Origin: Caulobacter sp. X
GTDB taxonomy: Bacteria; Pseudomonadota; Alphaproteobacteria; Caulobacterales; Caulobacteraceae
Direction of reading: 5' to 3'
DNA length: 64,000 bases
Assembly: GCF_002742635.1 (NCBI RefSeq)
Contig: NZ_PEGF01000001.1
Location: forward strand, 620,001-684,000
Shown here: one piece after another, positions 1-7,330 of the stretch
Layout of the letters: each line of letters starts with the position of its first letter
Numbering within the stretch: position 1 is the first letter of the stretch
The notes under the pieces: model-generated
Databases searched by the model: none
Told to the model about the DNA's origin: nothing
Seen by the model: only the letters and a program-made list of their open reading frames with translations
Translations under genes and position numbers: made by a program

Positions 1-118
1 TCTCGCTCTTATCGAACGGATTGAGCTTGGAGACCGTCGAGCAGCCGCTGACGGCCACCGAGGCCGACATCAGCGCCACCAGGGCGACGGAACGCTTGGA
101 CATCATCAGGCGGCTCAT
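1..118 (-). CDS. bamB: Outer-membrane lipoprotein, BamB-like (5' end only)
   Basis: Only the first 39 codons are inside the window; the gene continues past position 1. They encode a lipoprotein signal: basic residues near MSKRS, a hydrophobic stretch, then a lipobox VSGC followed by STVSK. The ATG at 118-116 overlaps the stop of the upstream YfgM-like gene as ATGA, which indicates translational coupling. In many proteobacteria a yfgM-type gene is followed by bamB, the lipoprotein subunit of the BAM outer-membrane protein assembly complex. The BamB name therefore rests on neighbourhood and lipoprotein character; the beta-propeller itself is not visible. Confidence 0.6.
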   Translation of the reverse strand, partial: MSRLMMSKRSVALVALMSASVAVSGCSTVSKLNPFDKSE

Positions 119-876
119 TGGGCGGCGTTGGGGGCGGCGTTCGGAGCCGCGGCGGGCGGAATCTGGCCCATGGGCGGCATGGCGGGCAGGCTGGCGGCGG
201 CTTTCACCGCGGCGGCCAGATCCTTGGCCGTGCCCGAGTCGATCAGCTGCATCGCCGCCTGGGCGCGCTGGCGCACTTCTTCAGACGTATTGTCGAGCGA
301 ATTGGCGAGCACGACGAAGTCGCCGCGCGCGCCGGCGACGTCGCCGGCTTGCAGCTTGGCGAAGGCCAGCGCCTCCTTGGCGTACACGCGGTACGGGCTC
401 TTTTCCCCCGCCAAAGGCGTCAACCTCGCTTCGATGTCCTTGTAGGACGCGGTGTCCATCAGGGCGAAGGCGGATTTGAGGCGGGCCAGATCACCGAGGA
501 TGGGGTCGGGCGCGGCCTTGGCGGCCTCGTCGAAATAGGCGACGGCCTCCTTGGTCTTGTTTTCTTCGATGCGGATGTCGCCCATCTGCAGCAGCGCCAG
601 GGCCTTGTAGCCGCGCGCGCCGCCGTCGGCGACGGCCTTGAACTGGCCGAACGCCTTGTCCGGGCCGGCCTTCTGGGCGGTCTCGAGCGCGGCTTGATAA
701 GCTTCCGAGGCCTTGTCGGCCTGACTGGTCTGATAGGACTTCCAGCCCCAGTAGCCGCCGACGCCGATCACCGCCGCTACGACCGCCGTCGCGACCCACG
801 GCAGCGACTTGACGGCGAGCGACTGATAACGCTCCGCCCGAAGCTGTTCTTCGACTTCGTCAAAAACATCGACCAC
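115..876 (-). CDS. YfgM-like tetratricopeptide membrane protein
   Basis: 253 aa. The N-terminus is short and cytoplasmic (MVDVFDEVEEQLRAER), with one membrane segment at about residues 24-47 (WVATAVVAAVIGVGGYWGW). A long helical, alanine-rich TPR-like region follows and ends in a proline/alanine tail. This is the architecture of the YfgM/TPR_21 family, inner-membrane proteins that face the periplasm and act as chaperone-like partners of the Sec and BAM pathways. The stop overlaps the start of the BamB-like gene by 4 nt, matching the usual yfgM-bamB order. The family call is good; the exact function in this organism is inferred. Confidence 0.8.
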   Translation of the reverse strand: MVDVFDEVEEQLRAERYQSLAVKSLPWVATAVVAAVIGVGGYWGWKSYQTSQADKASEAYQAALETAQKAGPDKAFGQFKAVADGGARGYKALALLQMGDIRIEENKTKEAVAYFDEAAKAAPDPILGDLARLKSAFALMDTASYKDIEARLTPLAGEKSPYRVYAKEALAFAKLQAGDVAGARGDFVVLANSLDNTSEEVRQRAQAAMQLIDSGTAKDLAAAVKAAASLPAMPPMGQIPPAAAPNAAPNAAQ

Positions 877-1051
877 GAAACGAGGCTCCGAAAACAGGCG
901 CTAGGACCAAAGGACGTCGCGCACGAACCCGGCCGACATCGCTGGTTTAAGACAGATTGTGGCGGGCGAAGGGCCGCCAGCCGAGGCGGCGAACCTATAG
1001 CGTGCCGCGCCCTGCCGCAACGCCCGCCGGACGGCGATCGATCCGTAAGGC

Positions 1052-1885
1052 TCAGGCCTTCTTCGCGTAGTAGGTCTCGGCCTCGCCCGGGAAGCTGCGA
1101 TCCTGAACATCGCGGGCGTATTGGGCGGCGGCGCGCTGGATTTCGCCCTTCAGGTCGGCGTAGCGGCGGACGAACTTGGGGGTCCAGTCGAACAGGCCCA
1201 GCATGTCGTCGACGACCAGCACCTGGCCGTCGCAGGCGGCCGAGGCGCCGATGCCGATGGTCGGGACGCTGACGGCCTCGGTCACCTCGCGGGCCAACCC
1301 TTCGGCCACGCCCTCGACCACGATCGCGAAAGCGCCGGCCTCGGCGGTCAGGCGCGCTTCCTCAAGCACCTTGGCGCGGCCCGCCTCGTCCTTGCCCTTG
1401 GCCTTGAAGCCGCCTTCCAGCAGCACGGCCTGAGGACGAAGGCCGACGTGACCCATGACCGGCACGCCGCGTTGGGTGAGATAGGCGATCGTCTCGGCCA
1501 CGGTCGGGCCGCTCTCGACCTTCACCGCCTGGGCGCCGGTCTCCTTCATGATCCGCACGGCGTTGGCGTAGGCCTCCTCGTGCGAGCCCTCGTACGAGCC
1601 GAACGGCATGTCGATCACCACCATGGCCTTGCGCGAGCCGCGCATAACGGCCTGGCCGTGCAGGATCATCATGTCCAGAGTCACGCCGACCGTATTGGGC
1701 AGGCCATGGACGACCATGCCGACGGAATCGCCGACCAGGAGCACGTCGCAGGCGTCGTCCAGAGCGGCGGCCACGGGGGCCGTATAGGCGGTCAGGCAGA
1801 CGATCGGCTTGCCGCCCTTGCGAGCGGCGATGTCGGGGGCGGCCAGACGGCGAACCGTCTCTTCACGGTGAGCGGACAGGACCAA
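1052..1885 (-). CDS. panB: 3-methyl-2-oxobutanoate hydroxymethyltransferase
   Basis: 277 aa, the usual PanB length. PanB transfers a hydroxymethyl group from methylene-tetrahydrofolate to 2-oxoisovalerate to give ketopantoate, the first step of pantothenate synthesis. The metal- and substrate-binding region [15 protein letters not shown], the segment AVKVESG, the GHVGLRPQ motif and [15 protein letters not shown] are all present. The start is unusual: no ATG is available. The TTG at 1885 sits only about 2 nt after GAGGAG, whereas an in-frame CTG at 1879 has about 8 nt spacing and gives an MSAHREET start, so CTG may be the real initiator. The gene stands alone, 176 nt from the YfgM-like gene. 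Confidence 0.95.
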   Translation of the reverse strand: MVLSAHREETVRRLAAPDIAARKGGKPIVCLTAYTAPVAAALDDACDVLLVGDSVGMVVHGLPNTVGVTLDMMILHGQAVMRGSRKAMVVIDMPFGSYEGSHEEAYANAVRIMKETGAQAVKVESGPTVAETIAYLTQRGVPVMGHVGLRPQAVLLEGGFKAKGKDEAGRAKVLEEARLTAEAGAFAIVVEGVAEGLAREVTEAVSVPTIGIGASAACDGQVLVVDDMLGLFDWTPKFVRRYADLKGEIQRAAAQYARDVQDRSFPGEAETYYAKKA

Positions 1886-1963
1886 CGCTCCTCAAGCAAC
1901 GCGATTGGGCGCCGTTTGTGGGCCGGATCGCGCCGCGCCGCAACATGAACAGTGATAAGCCGC

Positions 1964-2344
1964 TTAAAGCTCCTCGACGATACGCGTCACCGCGAAGGCC
2001 AAGGCCACCACCGCCAGAGCCGCCGCGAGCCAGACGGCTTCGGCGCTAGCTGGCGTGGTCAGCACCGAATTGATCTTGGCGACACCGGCGCTGTACTCGG
2101 TCTCCAGGCTGTGGCCGCTGTTGCGCGACAGCTGAGCGATCTCCGCGGAAAAACGCGTCGACAGGATCTGGAACGCGCCAAACAGGCCCGCCACGGTTCC
2201 CGCCCCGCCGATGAACAGGCGACGCATCGCCCAGCCGCGATCCAGCTTGGCCGCCACCTCTGCGTTGAACAGCGCCGCGTCTTGGAACGCCGGCGGTTCG
2301 GCGAACAGTCGAGTCAGTTGGGCTTCGAAATCGGGTTCAGCCAT
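1964..2344 (-). CDS. Small membrane protein downstream of ECF sigma factor (possible anti-sigma)
   Basis: 126 aa from the ATG at 2344. I chose this start because it overlaps the end of the sigma-factor gene by 8 nt, typical of a coupled pair. The N-terminus (MAEPDFEAQLTRLFAE) is soluble. It is followed by a hydrophobic segment near residues 44-60, a polar stretch, and a second membrane helix at about 102-121. It resembles the protein at 3443-3751 in layout: a short soluble head with a QL..LF/FL pattern, then two membrane segments, directly after an ECF sigma gene. No named domain is recognised. Position and topology suggest a membrane anti-sigma factor, but that is inference. Confidence 0.7.
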   Translation of the reverse strand: MAEPDFEAQLTRLFAEPPAFQDAALFNAEVAAKLDRGWAMRRLFIGGAGTVAGLFGAFQILSTRFSAEIAQLSRNSGHSLETEYSAGVAKINSVLTTPASAEAVWLAAALAVVALAFAVTRIVEEL

Positions 2345-2912
2345 GAGCTTCCCTCCTCGCCCCCTCATCGGGCCGGGCGAGCTTCGCCCGGAGTTTATCC
2401 AGACCACGTTTGACATGGGATTTGACCGTGCCAATGGGAATGTTCAAGGCCTCGGCCGCCTCGCCGTGGGACCAGTCGGCCCCGTAGCAAAGCGACACGC
2501 ACAGCCGCTCGCCGCGCGAGAGCGCCTTCAGCGCATCGTCCAGATCGATGCGGCTGGCGGCGTCGCCCGAAGCGTCCCGACTTCCCAGCTCCTCGACCGG
2601 CTCGACCGCATCCGAGAAGATCAGCCGCGCCTCGCGCTTGACCTTCTTCAGATAGAGTCGGGCGGCGATCTTCTTGATCCAGCCGGCGAAGGTCCCCTCG
2701 CCCCGGAACTCGGCCACCTGCTCGAAGCCCGTGATGAAGGCGTCCTGAGCCAGATCGTCGGCCGTCGCGGAGTCGGCGCCCAGCCGCCGCAGCAGGCCGC
2801 GCACGGCCGAGCCGTGACGCCGAACCAGCTCTCCGTAGGCCTGGCGATCGCCTCCCGCCGCCTTGGCGGCGAGCTCGACGTCGTGACCGGTTGGCGGGCT
2901 TTGCGCGCCCAT
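2337..2912 (-). CDS. ECF RNA polymerase sigma factor
   Basis: 191 aa. Region 2 is at about residues 20-90 (YGELVRRHGSAVRGLLRRLG, then ADDLAQDAFITGFEQ and FAGWIKKIAARLYL). Region 4 is at about 128-175, with the HTH WSHGEAAEALNIPIGTVKSHVKRG. A strong GGAGGGG site lies 9 nt before the ATG. The C-terminus overlaps the small membrane protein downstream, so the two are translated together. The factor is closely related in layout and in region 4 to the sigma gene at 3748-4263, so the locus looks duplicated. It would redirect RNA polymerase to a small regulon after release from a membrane partner; the signal is unknown. Confidence 0.9.
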   Translation of the reverse strand: MGAQSPPTGHDVELAAKAAGGDRQAYGELVRRHGSAVRGLLRRLGADSATADDLAQDAFITGFEQVAEFRGEGTFAGWIKKIAARLYLKKVKREARLIFSDAVEPVEELGSRDASGDAASRIDLDDALKALSRGERLCVSLCYGADWSHGEAAEALNIPIGTVKSHVKRGLDKLRAKLARPDEGARREAHG

Positions 2913-2940
2913 GGTTTCAAGCCCCTCCCAAGGCTGCGGG

Positions 2941-3327
2941 CTAGACCCGCGGCTCCTTGTTCGGATTGAAGAAGCTGAGGACGATATAGGCGACGCCGAT
3001 CACGGCGGGGATGCTGGCGATGCCGAACCCGTCGAAATCGTCGCCCCCGTGGATAAAGTCGCCGAAATAGGTGGCCAAGCCTACGCCAACGCCCACCGCC
3101 AGCCAGATGACGCCGGTGCGCAGGTCGCGCAGACGGCTCGGCGGCAGCTTCACGCTCTTGGTCAGGGTTTCGATGACCTCGGGCGGCAGAGGCTGGCCTT
3201 TGTCGATGGCGGCGCGGATCGTCGCCTGCATCTCCTGGCGCTCCTTGCTCTTGAAGTAGAAGGGCAACACGACGATCGCGACGACCATGGCGAAGGCGCC
3301 GATCGGGACGATGATTTCAGGACCCAT
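2941..3327 (-). CDS. DUF6249-like two-helix membrane protein
   Basis: 128 aa. The first membrane helix is at about residues 6-24 (IVPIGAFAMVVAIVVLPFYF). A cytoplasmic loop (KSKERQEMQATIRAAIDKGQPLPPEVIETL) follows, and then two more hydrophobic segments near 72-85 and 103-118. The loop pattern (charged residues, then A..KG..PP.E....L) matches DUF6249-type proteins found beside ECF sigma genes. The same pattern recurs at 4263-4688 and 4701-4883. GGAGG stands 7 nt before the ATG. It lies 28 nt upstream of the sigma gene at 2912 and is probably co-transcribed with it. The molecular role is unknown. Confidence 0.75.
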   Translation of the reverse strand: MGPEIIVPIGAFAMVVAIVVLPFYFKSKERQEMQATIRAAIDKGQPLPPEVIETLTKSVKLPPSRLRDLRTGVIWLAVGVGVGLATYFGDFIHGGDDFDGFGIASIPAVIGVAYIVLSFFNPNKEPRV

Positions 3328-3442
3328 GACTTATCCTCCAGACTTTCGTGGAGCGACGCCCCCGCGCCGCCTTCACTGGTAAGAGGCGCTCACGGTCTCG
3401 TTTGGAGGCGCCCGACGGGATGAAACTTTCGTAAGGCGAATT

Positions 3443-3751
3443 TCAGTCCGCGGAGAAGTCCTCGCGGGCCCAGACCCCGGGCGCGCCCAGCATCAGAATC
3501 GCCGCGACGAAGGTCAGCACCGCCGCGGTGGAAGCAAGGCTCGTCGCAAAGGTCGAAACCGCTTGGTTCAGGGCGGGAGCGCAAGCCCATAGGACCAGCG
3601 CCAAGACCACAGCCCCAACCGCCCCCGTCGCCAACCGCGCCAGGAAAGCCCGCCGCTGGGCCCGCTTCATTACTTCGAGCGTGAAGAGATCCGCGCGACT
3701 CTGCTTGGGCGTCTCACCCAGGAAGGCCGACAGTTGATCATCCAGGCTCAT
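3443..3751 (-). CDS. Small membrane protein coupled to second ECF sigma factor
   Basis: 102 aa from the ATG at 3751, chosen because it overlaps the upstream sigma stop as ATGA. A soluble head (MSLDDQLSAFLGETPKQSRADLF) is followed by a basic stretch, a membrane helix at about 42-60 (TGAVGAVVLALVLWACAPAL) and a second at about 72-92. Its head and first helix align by eye with the protein at 1964-2344, so these are probably paralogues. Position and topology fit a small membrane anti-sigma factor; no zinc-binding anti-sigma motif is present. Confidence 0.7.
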   Translation of the reverse strand: MSLDDQLSAFLGETPKQSRADLFTLEVMKRAQRRAFLARLATGAVGAVVLALVLWACAPALNQAVSTFATSLASTAAVLTFVAAILMLGAPGVWAREDFSAD

Positions 3752-4263
3752 GACGCGCCTCCCAGAACCGACAGCAGCCGCTCGCGGCCACGGGTAACAT
3801 GCGATTTGACCGTGCCGAGGGGAAGCCCCAGCGCTTCGGCCGCCTCGGCGTGCGACCAGCCTTGCCCCAGGCAGAGGGTTACACAAGCCCGCTGGTCCTC
3901 GGGCAAGGTCGCCAGCGCCGCCTCGAGCGCCAGGCGATCCTCGGCCGCGACGTCGGTGGCGGCCTCGAGTTCCTGTTCGCCCCGCCAGGCCTCGTCCCGC
4001 GCCGCCGCGCGCTGGGCGCCGCGCCTTTGGGACAAGGCTTTTTTCCACGCGACGCCGTAGAGCCAGGCCCGAAAGCCGTCGTCGGCGCGCAACTTGTGGA
4101 GCCCCGCCCACGCCGCCACGAAGGCTTCCTGGGCGATGTCGTCGGCGTCGATCCAGCCACTCTTGCGCAGAAAGCCGCGCAGAGGCCGTTCATGGATCGC
4201 CACCAGACGAGCGAAGGCGGCCTGGGACCCCGCGCGCGCCTGCTTGACGAGCGCGGCGTCCAT
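3748..4263 (-). CDS. ECF RNA polymerase sigma factor (paralogue of the 2337-2912 gene)
   Basis: 171 aa. Region 2 contains LVAIHERPLRGFLRKSG, DADDIAQEAFVAAWAGLH and FRAWLYGVAWKKAL. Region 4 contains WSHAEAAEALGLPLGTVKSHVTRG, nearly the same recognition helix as the neighbouring sigma factor at 2337-2912. It overlaps the next gene downstream by ATGA. Its own ATG shares one base with the stop of the membrane protein upstream (TGATG), so three genes are tightly coupled. The near-identical HTH suggests the two sigma factors may recognise overlapping -35 elements. Confidence 0.9.
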   Translation of the reverse strand: MDAALVKQARAGSQAAFARLVAIHERPLRGFLRKSGWIDADDIAQEAFVAAWAGLHKLRADDGFRAWLYGVAWKKALSQRRGAQRAAARDEAWRGEQELEAATDVAAEDRLALEAALATLPEDQRACVTLCLGQGWSHAEAAEALGLPLGTVKSHVTRGRERLLSVLGGAS

Positions 4264-4688
4264 CAGACGGTCGGACCGTTCCGATCCAGCAGGACCTGGA
4301 CCAGGGTGGCCGCGCAGATCGAGCCGAGGACGAACGCCACGATCGTGAAGGCCTCGCCGGCTCCGTAGATGTTGTTTGCGGCGGCGAAGGCGAAGCCGCT
4401 GCTAAGCAGACCGAACAACACCACGCGATACCAGCCGCGCTCGCGGCGCCGGCGATAGCGGAAGCCAACACGGTCGCCATCACCATCGTCCTCGCAGCGA
4501 CGCCATGGCGCATTCAGCTTGGCGAGCAGCTCCGGCGGCGGCTCACGGCCAGCGGCGGCGTAGGTCTTGATGAGGTCCAGCATCTCCTGGTTGGCCCGAT
4601 AGTCGAGCCAGTTCCTCCAGGCGCCGAACGCGAATCCGGCCAGCGGGAACAGCAGCCACCAGAACTGTTGGAAAAGCTCCACGAACAT
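4263..4688 (-). CDS. Membrane protein of the ECF cluster (DUF6249-like)
   Basis: 141 aa. It begins with an aromatic membrane helix (LFQQFWWLLFPLAGFAFGAW) followed by the loop RANQEMLDLIKTYAAAGREP and PPELLAKLNAP. A polar, arginine-rich linker and two further hydrophobic segments near 89-105 and 112-131 follow. GGAGG lies 5-6 nt before the ATG. The first 55 residues align almost position for position with the 60-aa protein encoded just upstream, at 4701-4883. It probably works with the adjacent ECF sigma factor in an envelope-related response; the function is unknown. Confidence 0.75.
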   Translation of the reverse strand: MFVELFQQFWWLLFPLAGFAFGAWRNWLDYRANQEMLDLIKTYAAAGREPPPELLAKLNAPWRRCEDDGDGDRVGFRYRRRRERGWYRVVLFGLLSSGFAFAAANNIYGAGEAFTIVAFVLGSICAATLVQVLLDRNGPTV

Positions 4689-4700
4689 CGTCGCCTCCGT

Positions 4701-4883
4701 CTAGCGGTGCAACTGCGCCAGCAGCGCGGCCGAAGGCTCCTGGCCCTTGGCGGCCAGATCACGGAGCACGTCGATCACCTCGCGGCGGGCGCGGTAGTTG
4801 AGCCAGGCGCGAAAAGCGCCCAAGGCCATGAAGCTCATGGGGAACATGAGCCACCAGAAGTCGCGGAACAGGTCGTAGGCCAT
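4701..4883 (-). CDS. 60-aa single-helix membrane protein, paralogue of neighbour
   Basis: 60 aa. Two ATGs are possible. The one at 4883 is preferred because GAAGGG then sits 9 nt upstream and because MAYDLFRDFWWLMFP aligns with MFVELFQQFWWLLFP at the start of the neighbouring protein. The ATG at 4892 touches the ribosome site. One membrane helix lies at about residues 7-25, followed by a cytoplasmic tail with the cluster motif (RREVIDVLRDLAAKGQEPSA). It is the first gene of the second ECF cluster, 12 nt before the next gene. It looks like a truncated or minimal version of that protein and is easily missed by annotation. Confidence 0.7.
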   Translation of the reverse strand: MAYDLFRDFWWLMFPMSFMALGAFRAWLNYRARREVIDVLRDLAAKGQEPSAALLAQLHR

Positions 4884-4930
4884 GGCCTTCATCCCTTCGA
4901 TAGCAGCGCGTTCATCCGCGCTCTCGAAGG

Positions 4931-5599
4931 TTAGTCGCCGCCGCCTCGCGCTTCGGATGCGGCCACGAACGAAATAATTTCGGACATCGAGTTGAACGAC
5001 ACCGTCGGACGGTGCTCGGCCAGGATCGAGGGCTTGGCGTAGCCCCAGCCGACGGCGCCGCAGTCGAGGCCCACGGCCCGGGCGGCTTCGATATCGCGCG
5101 TCTCGTCGCCGATGCAGATCACCTTGTCGCGCGAGACGCCGCGCGCCGTGACCTGCTTGAACTTGCGAGCCTTGCCAAACAGCGACGCGCCGCAGGCGTA
5201 GAGGCTGATGAGGTCCGCCAGTTCAGGTCCCAGCACCCGGCGAATGACGTCTTCGCTGTTGGAGCTGACCACCGCGATCTTGACGCCGGCTTCGTGCAGG
5301 GCGCGCAGCATCTTGGCGGTTTCGGGGAACAGTGGGATCGTATGGGCGTCGGCGGCCATCAATTTCTTGCCGGCGCGCGCGATTAGCGGAAGCTTCCAGG
5401 GCGAGACGCCCAGATAGCGGATCACCTCGCGCGTGCTGCGCCCGCGCAGCATCTCGATCTCTTCGTCGGTGACGGTCTTGAAGCCATAACGGCGCGCCAT
5501 CGGATTGACGGCGCGCATCATCCACGCGGCGCTGTCGGCCAGCGTTCCGTCGAAGTCAAAGATGACCAGTTCGTACCGCGAGACGCCGTTCTCCCCCAC
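4931..5599 (-). CDS. HAD-family hydrolase (phosphoglycolate phosphatase-like)
   Basis: 222 aa. HAD motif I is FDFDGTLADS, with the nucleophile and acid/base aspartates. Motif II is VVSSNSED. A conserved lysine lies in the KARKFKQV region, and motif IV is CIGDETRDIEAARAVG. An alpha-helical cap at about residues 20-85 marks subfamily I, like phosphoglycolate phosphatase. It is predicted to be a cytosolic small-phosphate-ester phosphatase; the substrate cannot be told from sequence. The start is GTG (5599), with GGGGGA about 10 nt upstream. It sits alone between the ECF cluster and the ArsC-like gene. Confidence 0.85.
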   Translation of the reverse strand: MGENGVSRYELVIFDFDGTLADSAAWMMRAVNPMARRYGFKTVTDEEIEMLRGRSTREVIRYLGVSPWKLPLIARAGKKLMAADAHTIPLFPETAKMLRALHEAGVKIAVVSSNSEDVIRRVLGPELADLISLYACGASLFGKARKFKQVTARGVSRDKVICIGDETRDIEAARAVGLDCGAVGWGYAKPSILAEHRPTVSFNSMSEIISFVAASEARGGGD

Positions 5600-5717
5600 T
5601 CGTTCAAAGTCCCCCTTGAGCGCCGCGACGTCGCGACCGTTCTCCCCAAGTGATAGACCGATCTCCGAAAGCTTGTCGTCTTAAACTTGCTCCGACGCGC
5701 GTCGAAGCCCGATCAAT

Positions 5718-6065
5718 CTAGCCCAGCGCGGACTCATAGAGATCCGGCTTGAAGCCGACCAAACGCCGGCGTCCCAGATCCAGGACCGGACGCTTGATCA
5801 TCGAAGGATTGGCCAGCATCAGGCCGATCGCCTTTTCCCGGTCGATCCCTTGCTTGTCGGCGTCGTCGAGCTTGCGAAACGTCGTCCCCGCGCGATTGAG
5901 CAGCGGCTCCCAGCCCAACTCGTCGACCCAGGCCTCCAGGCGAGGACGGTCGATCCCGGAGGCCTTGTAGTCGTGGAAGACGTAGGCCTGCCCTCGGTCC
6001 TCCAGCCACTTGCGGGCCTTGGCGACCGTGTCGCAGTTCTTGATGCCATACATCGTCAGGGTCAT
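5718..6065 (-). CDS. ArsC/Spx-family reductase (YffB-like)
   Basis: 115 aa from the ATG at 6065; longer starts only add residues without family resemblance. The thioredoxin-fold N-terminus MYGIKNCDTVAKARKWLE holds the single cysteine (NCDT) typical of YffB/ArsC-like proteins. The rest (HDYKASGID, LLNRAGTTFRKL, MIKRPVLD) is the conserved family core. Members are glutathione-dependent thiol reductases or regulators whose substrates are poorly known. The arsenate reductase activity of true ArsC cannot be assumed. Confidence 0.85.
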   Translation of the reverse strand: MTLTMYGIKNCDTVAKARKWLEDRGQAYVFHDYKASGIDRPRLEAWVDELGWEPLLNRAGTTFRKLDDADKQGIDREKAIGLMLANPSMIKRPVLDLGRRRLVGFKPDLYESALG

Positions 6066-6129
6066 GGCCGTTATCCTCGGCGAATCCGCGTCGCCCATGG
6101 CCTAGATGAGCCGAGCCGTGACGCCAACC

Positions 6130-6702
6130 TCAGCCGGTGAGAACCCAGCTCTTGAGCACGATGTGACGGGTCTGGCCCAGCTTGCTCTGGACAAGGACAA
6201 AGCGATCGATCGTCCATCGGATCGGCGCGATGGCCTGGGCTGGAACGACCTGGCCGTCATACTGCAGCGTCACATGCGGAACGAAGGCCTTGTCCGGCTT
6301 CAGGCCGACCTTGGCCATCTCCAGTCCCAGCCGTTGCTGGAAGCCGACCAGGGCGTCGAGACCCGCGCCGGCCTGCAGCGTGAAGGGATTGTTCCCTGGA
6401 CGATTGGCGAAGCTCATCGCGCGATCGAGGACGACCTCGAACGGCGCGGCGCTGACGCCCAGGCCCGCCGCCTCGCCCTTCCGCACGATCTCGGCGGGAA
6501 GACCCACATAGTCGCCCAGGTGATGCAGGGTGACGTGGAAGCGGTCCGTCTGCAGCGGCTGACCGCGCAGACCGAGCGCCTCGCGCAACCGCCGGGCCTC
6601 TTCTCCGATCCGCTCGGCCGTGGCCGCGTCCGGATATAGCAGGAACATCAGCCGATCGGTCGGCGTCGGCGGGTCGAAACCCGGCAAACCCAGTTGTGTC
6701 AT
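6130..6702 (-). CDS. thpR: 2'-5' RNA ligase-family protein (RNA 2',3'-cyclic phosphodiesterase)
   Basis: 190 aa. It has the two HxT motifs of the 2H phosphoesterase superfamily: HVTLHHLGD at about residue 54 and HVTLQYDG at about 142. These form the active site of ThpR/LigT enzymes, which hydrolyse or ligate 2'-5'-linked or 2',3'-cyclic RNA ends. The N-terminus (DRLMFLLYPDAATAERI) fits the family. The physiological substrate is uncertain. It is a monocistronic-looking cytosolic protein. Confidence 0.85.
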   Translation of the reverse strand: MTQLGLPGFDPPTPTDRLMFLLYPDAATAERIGEEARRLREALGLRGQPLQTDRFHVTLHHLGDYVGLPAEIVRKGEAAGLGVSAAPFEVVLDRAMSFANRPGNNPFTLQAGAGLDALVGFQQRLGLEMAKVGLKPDKAFVPHVTLQYDGQVVPAQAIAPIRWTIDRFVLVQSKLGQTRHIVLKSWVLTG

Positions 6703-6708
6703 GAAGGC

Positions 6709-7155
6709 CTAGGACGCCCGCGCGGCGGTTTCGACGCGGGTCCAGACCTGCGACTTGCAGAGGAAGTTCGGCAGCAGACAGCCTTTGGCGCGCAGGGACG
6801 CGCGGCTCAGCAGGCGCACCTGGCCCGAGAAGGTCATGTTCAGGTCAGGCACGAACACCCGCCCCTTCCAGTCCACCGGACCGCTCGGCGAGAAATCGCG
6901 AAGCAGCTGCATGCCGACCAGTTCGCGATTGCTGCCCTTGCGGACGTCGGCCTGGGCTTCGGCGTTGGCCCAGACCACGTTGCCGCAGGTGCCCTCGCCG
7001 CAAGGCTTGATCTCGATGTGGACGCTGCCCTTCGGGTTGCTCCAGACGCCGTAGATGTCGCCCGCCCGCGGCGGCGAAGGATCGGCGGCCCAGGCCCCCT
7101 GCGCGCTCGCGAAGGCCAATCCCAGGATCGCAAATCCCAACGCCACTCGGTTCAT
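6709..7155 (-). CDS. DUF2147 secreted protein
   Basis: 148 aa with a clear Sec signal peptide (MNRVALGFAILGLAFASAQGAWA, then ADPSPP). The mature part begins with IYGVWSNPKGSVHIEIKPCGEGTCGNVVW, which is the start of the DUF2147 lipocalin-like fold, and continues DWKGRVFVPDLNMTFSG. Four or more cysteines could form disulfides. DUF2147 proteins are small periplasmic proteins of unknown role, often stress- or envelope-related. The gene ends 6 nt before the ThpR-like gene and may share its transcript. Confidence 0.85.
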   Translation of the reverse strand: MNRVALGFAILGLAFASAQGAWAADPSPPRAGDIYGVWSNPKGSVHIEIKPCGEGTCGNVVWANAEAQADVRKGSNRELVGMQLLRDFSPSGPVDWKGRVFVPDLNMTFSGQVRLLSRASLRAKGCLLPNFLCKSQVWTRVETAARAS

Positions 7156-7330
7156 CCTGACCTATCCTTCCACCCGTCTGGGCGACAAAGAGAAACATGC
7201 CGACAACATGGAGCGGCTCGCGCTCAACGCCTATATCGCCCCTTCGTTTTTTCCAGAGTCGAATTGAACGTCCCGCCATAACGCCTCAGCGGCTATTCGG
7301 ATCGGGGGCCGGGTCCAGCGCCCTCCCGGG

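Noticed and set aside
118..1272. Long open frame on the plus strand opposite the YfgM-like and panB genes
   Set aside because: It is a shadow of the minus-strand genes, spans both and their spacer, and has a glycine/arginine-rich composition with no family resemblance.
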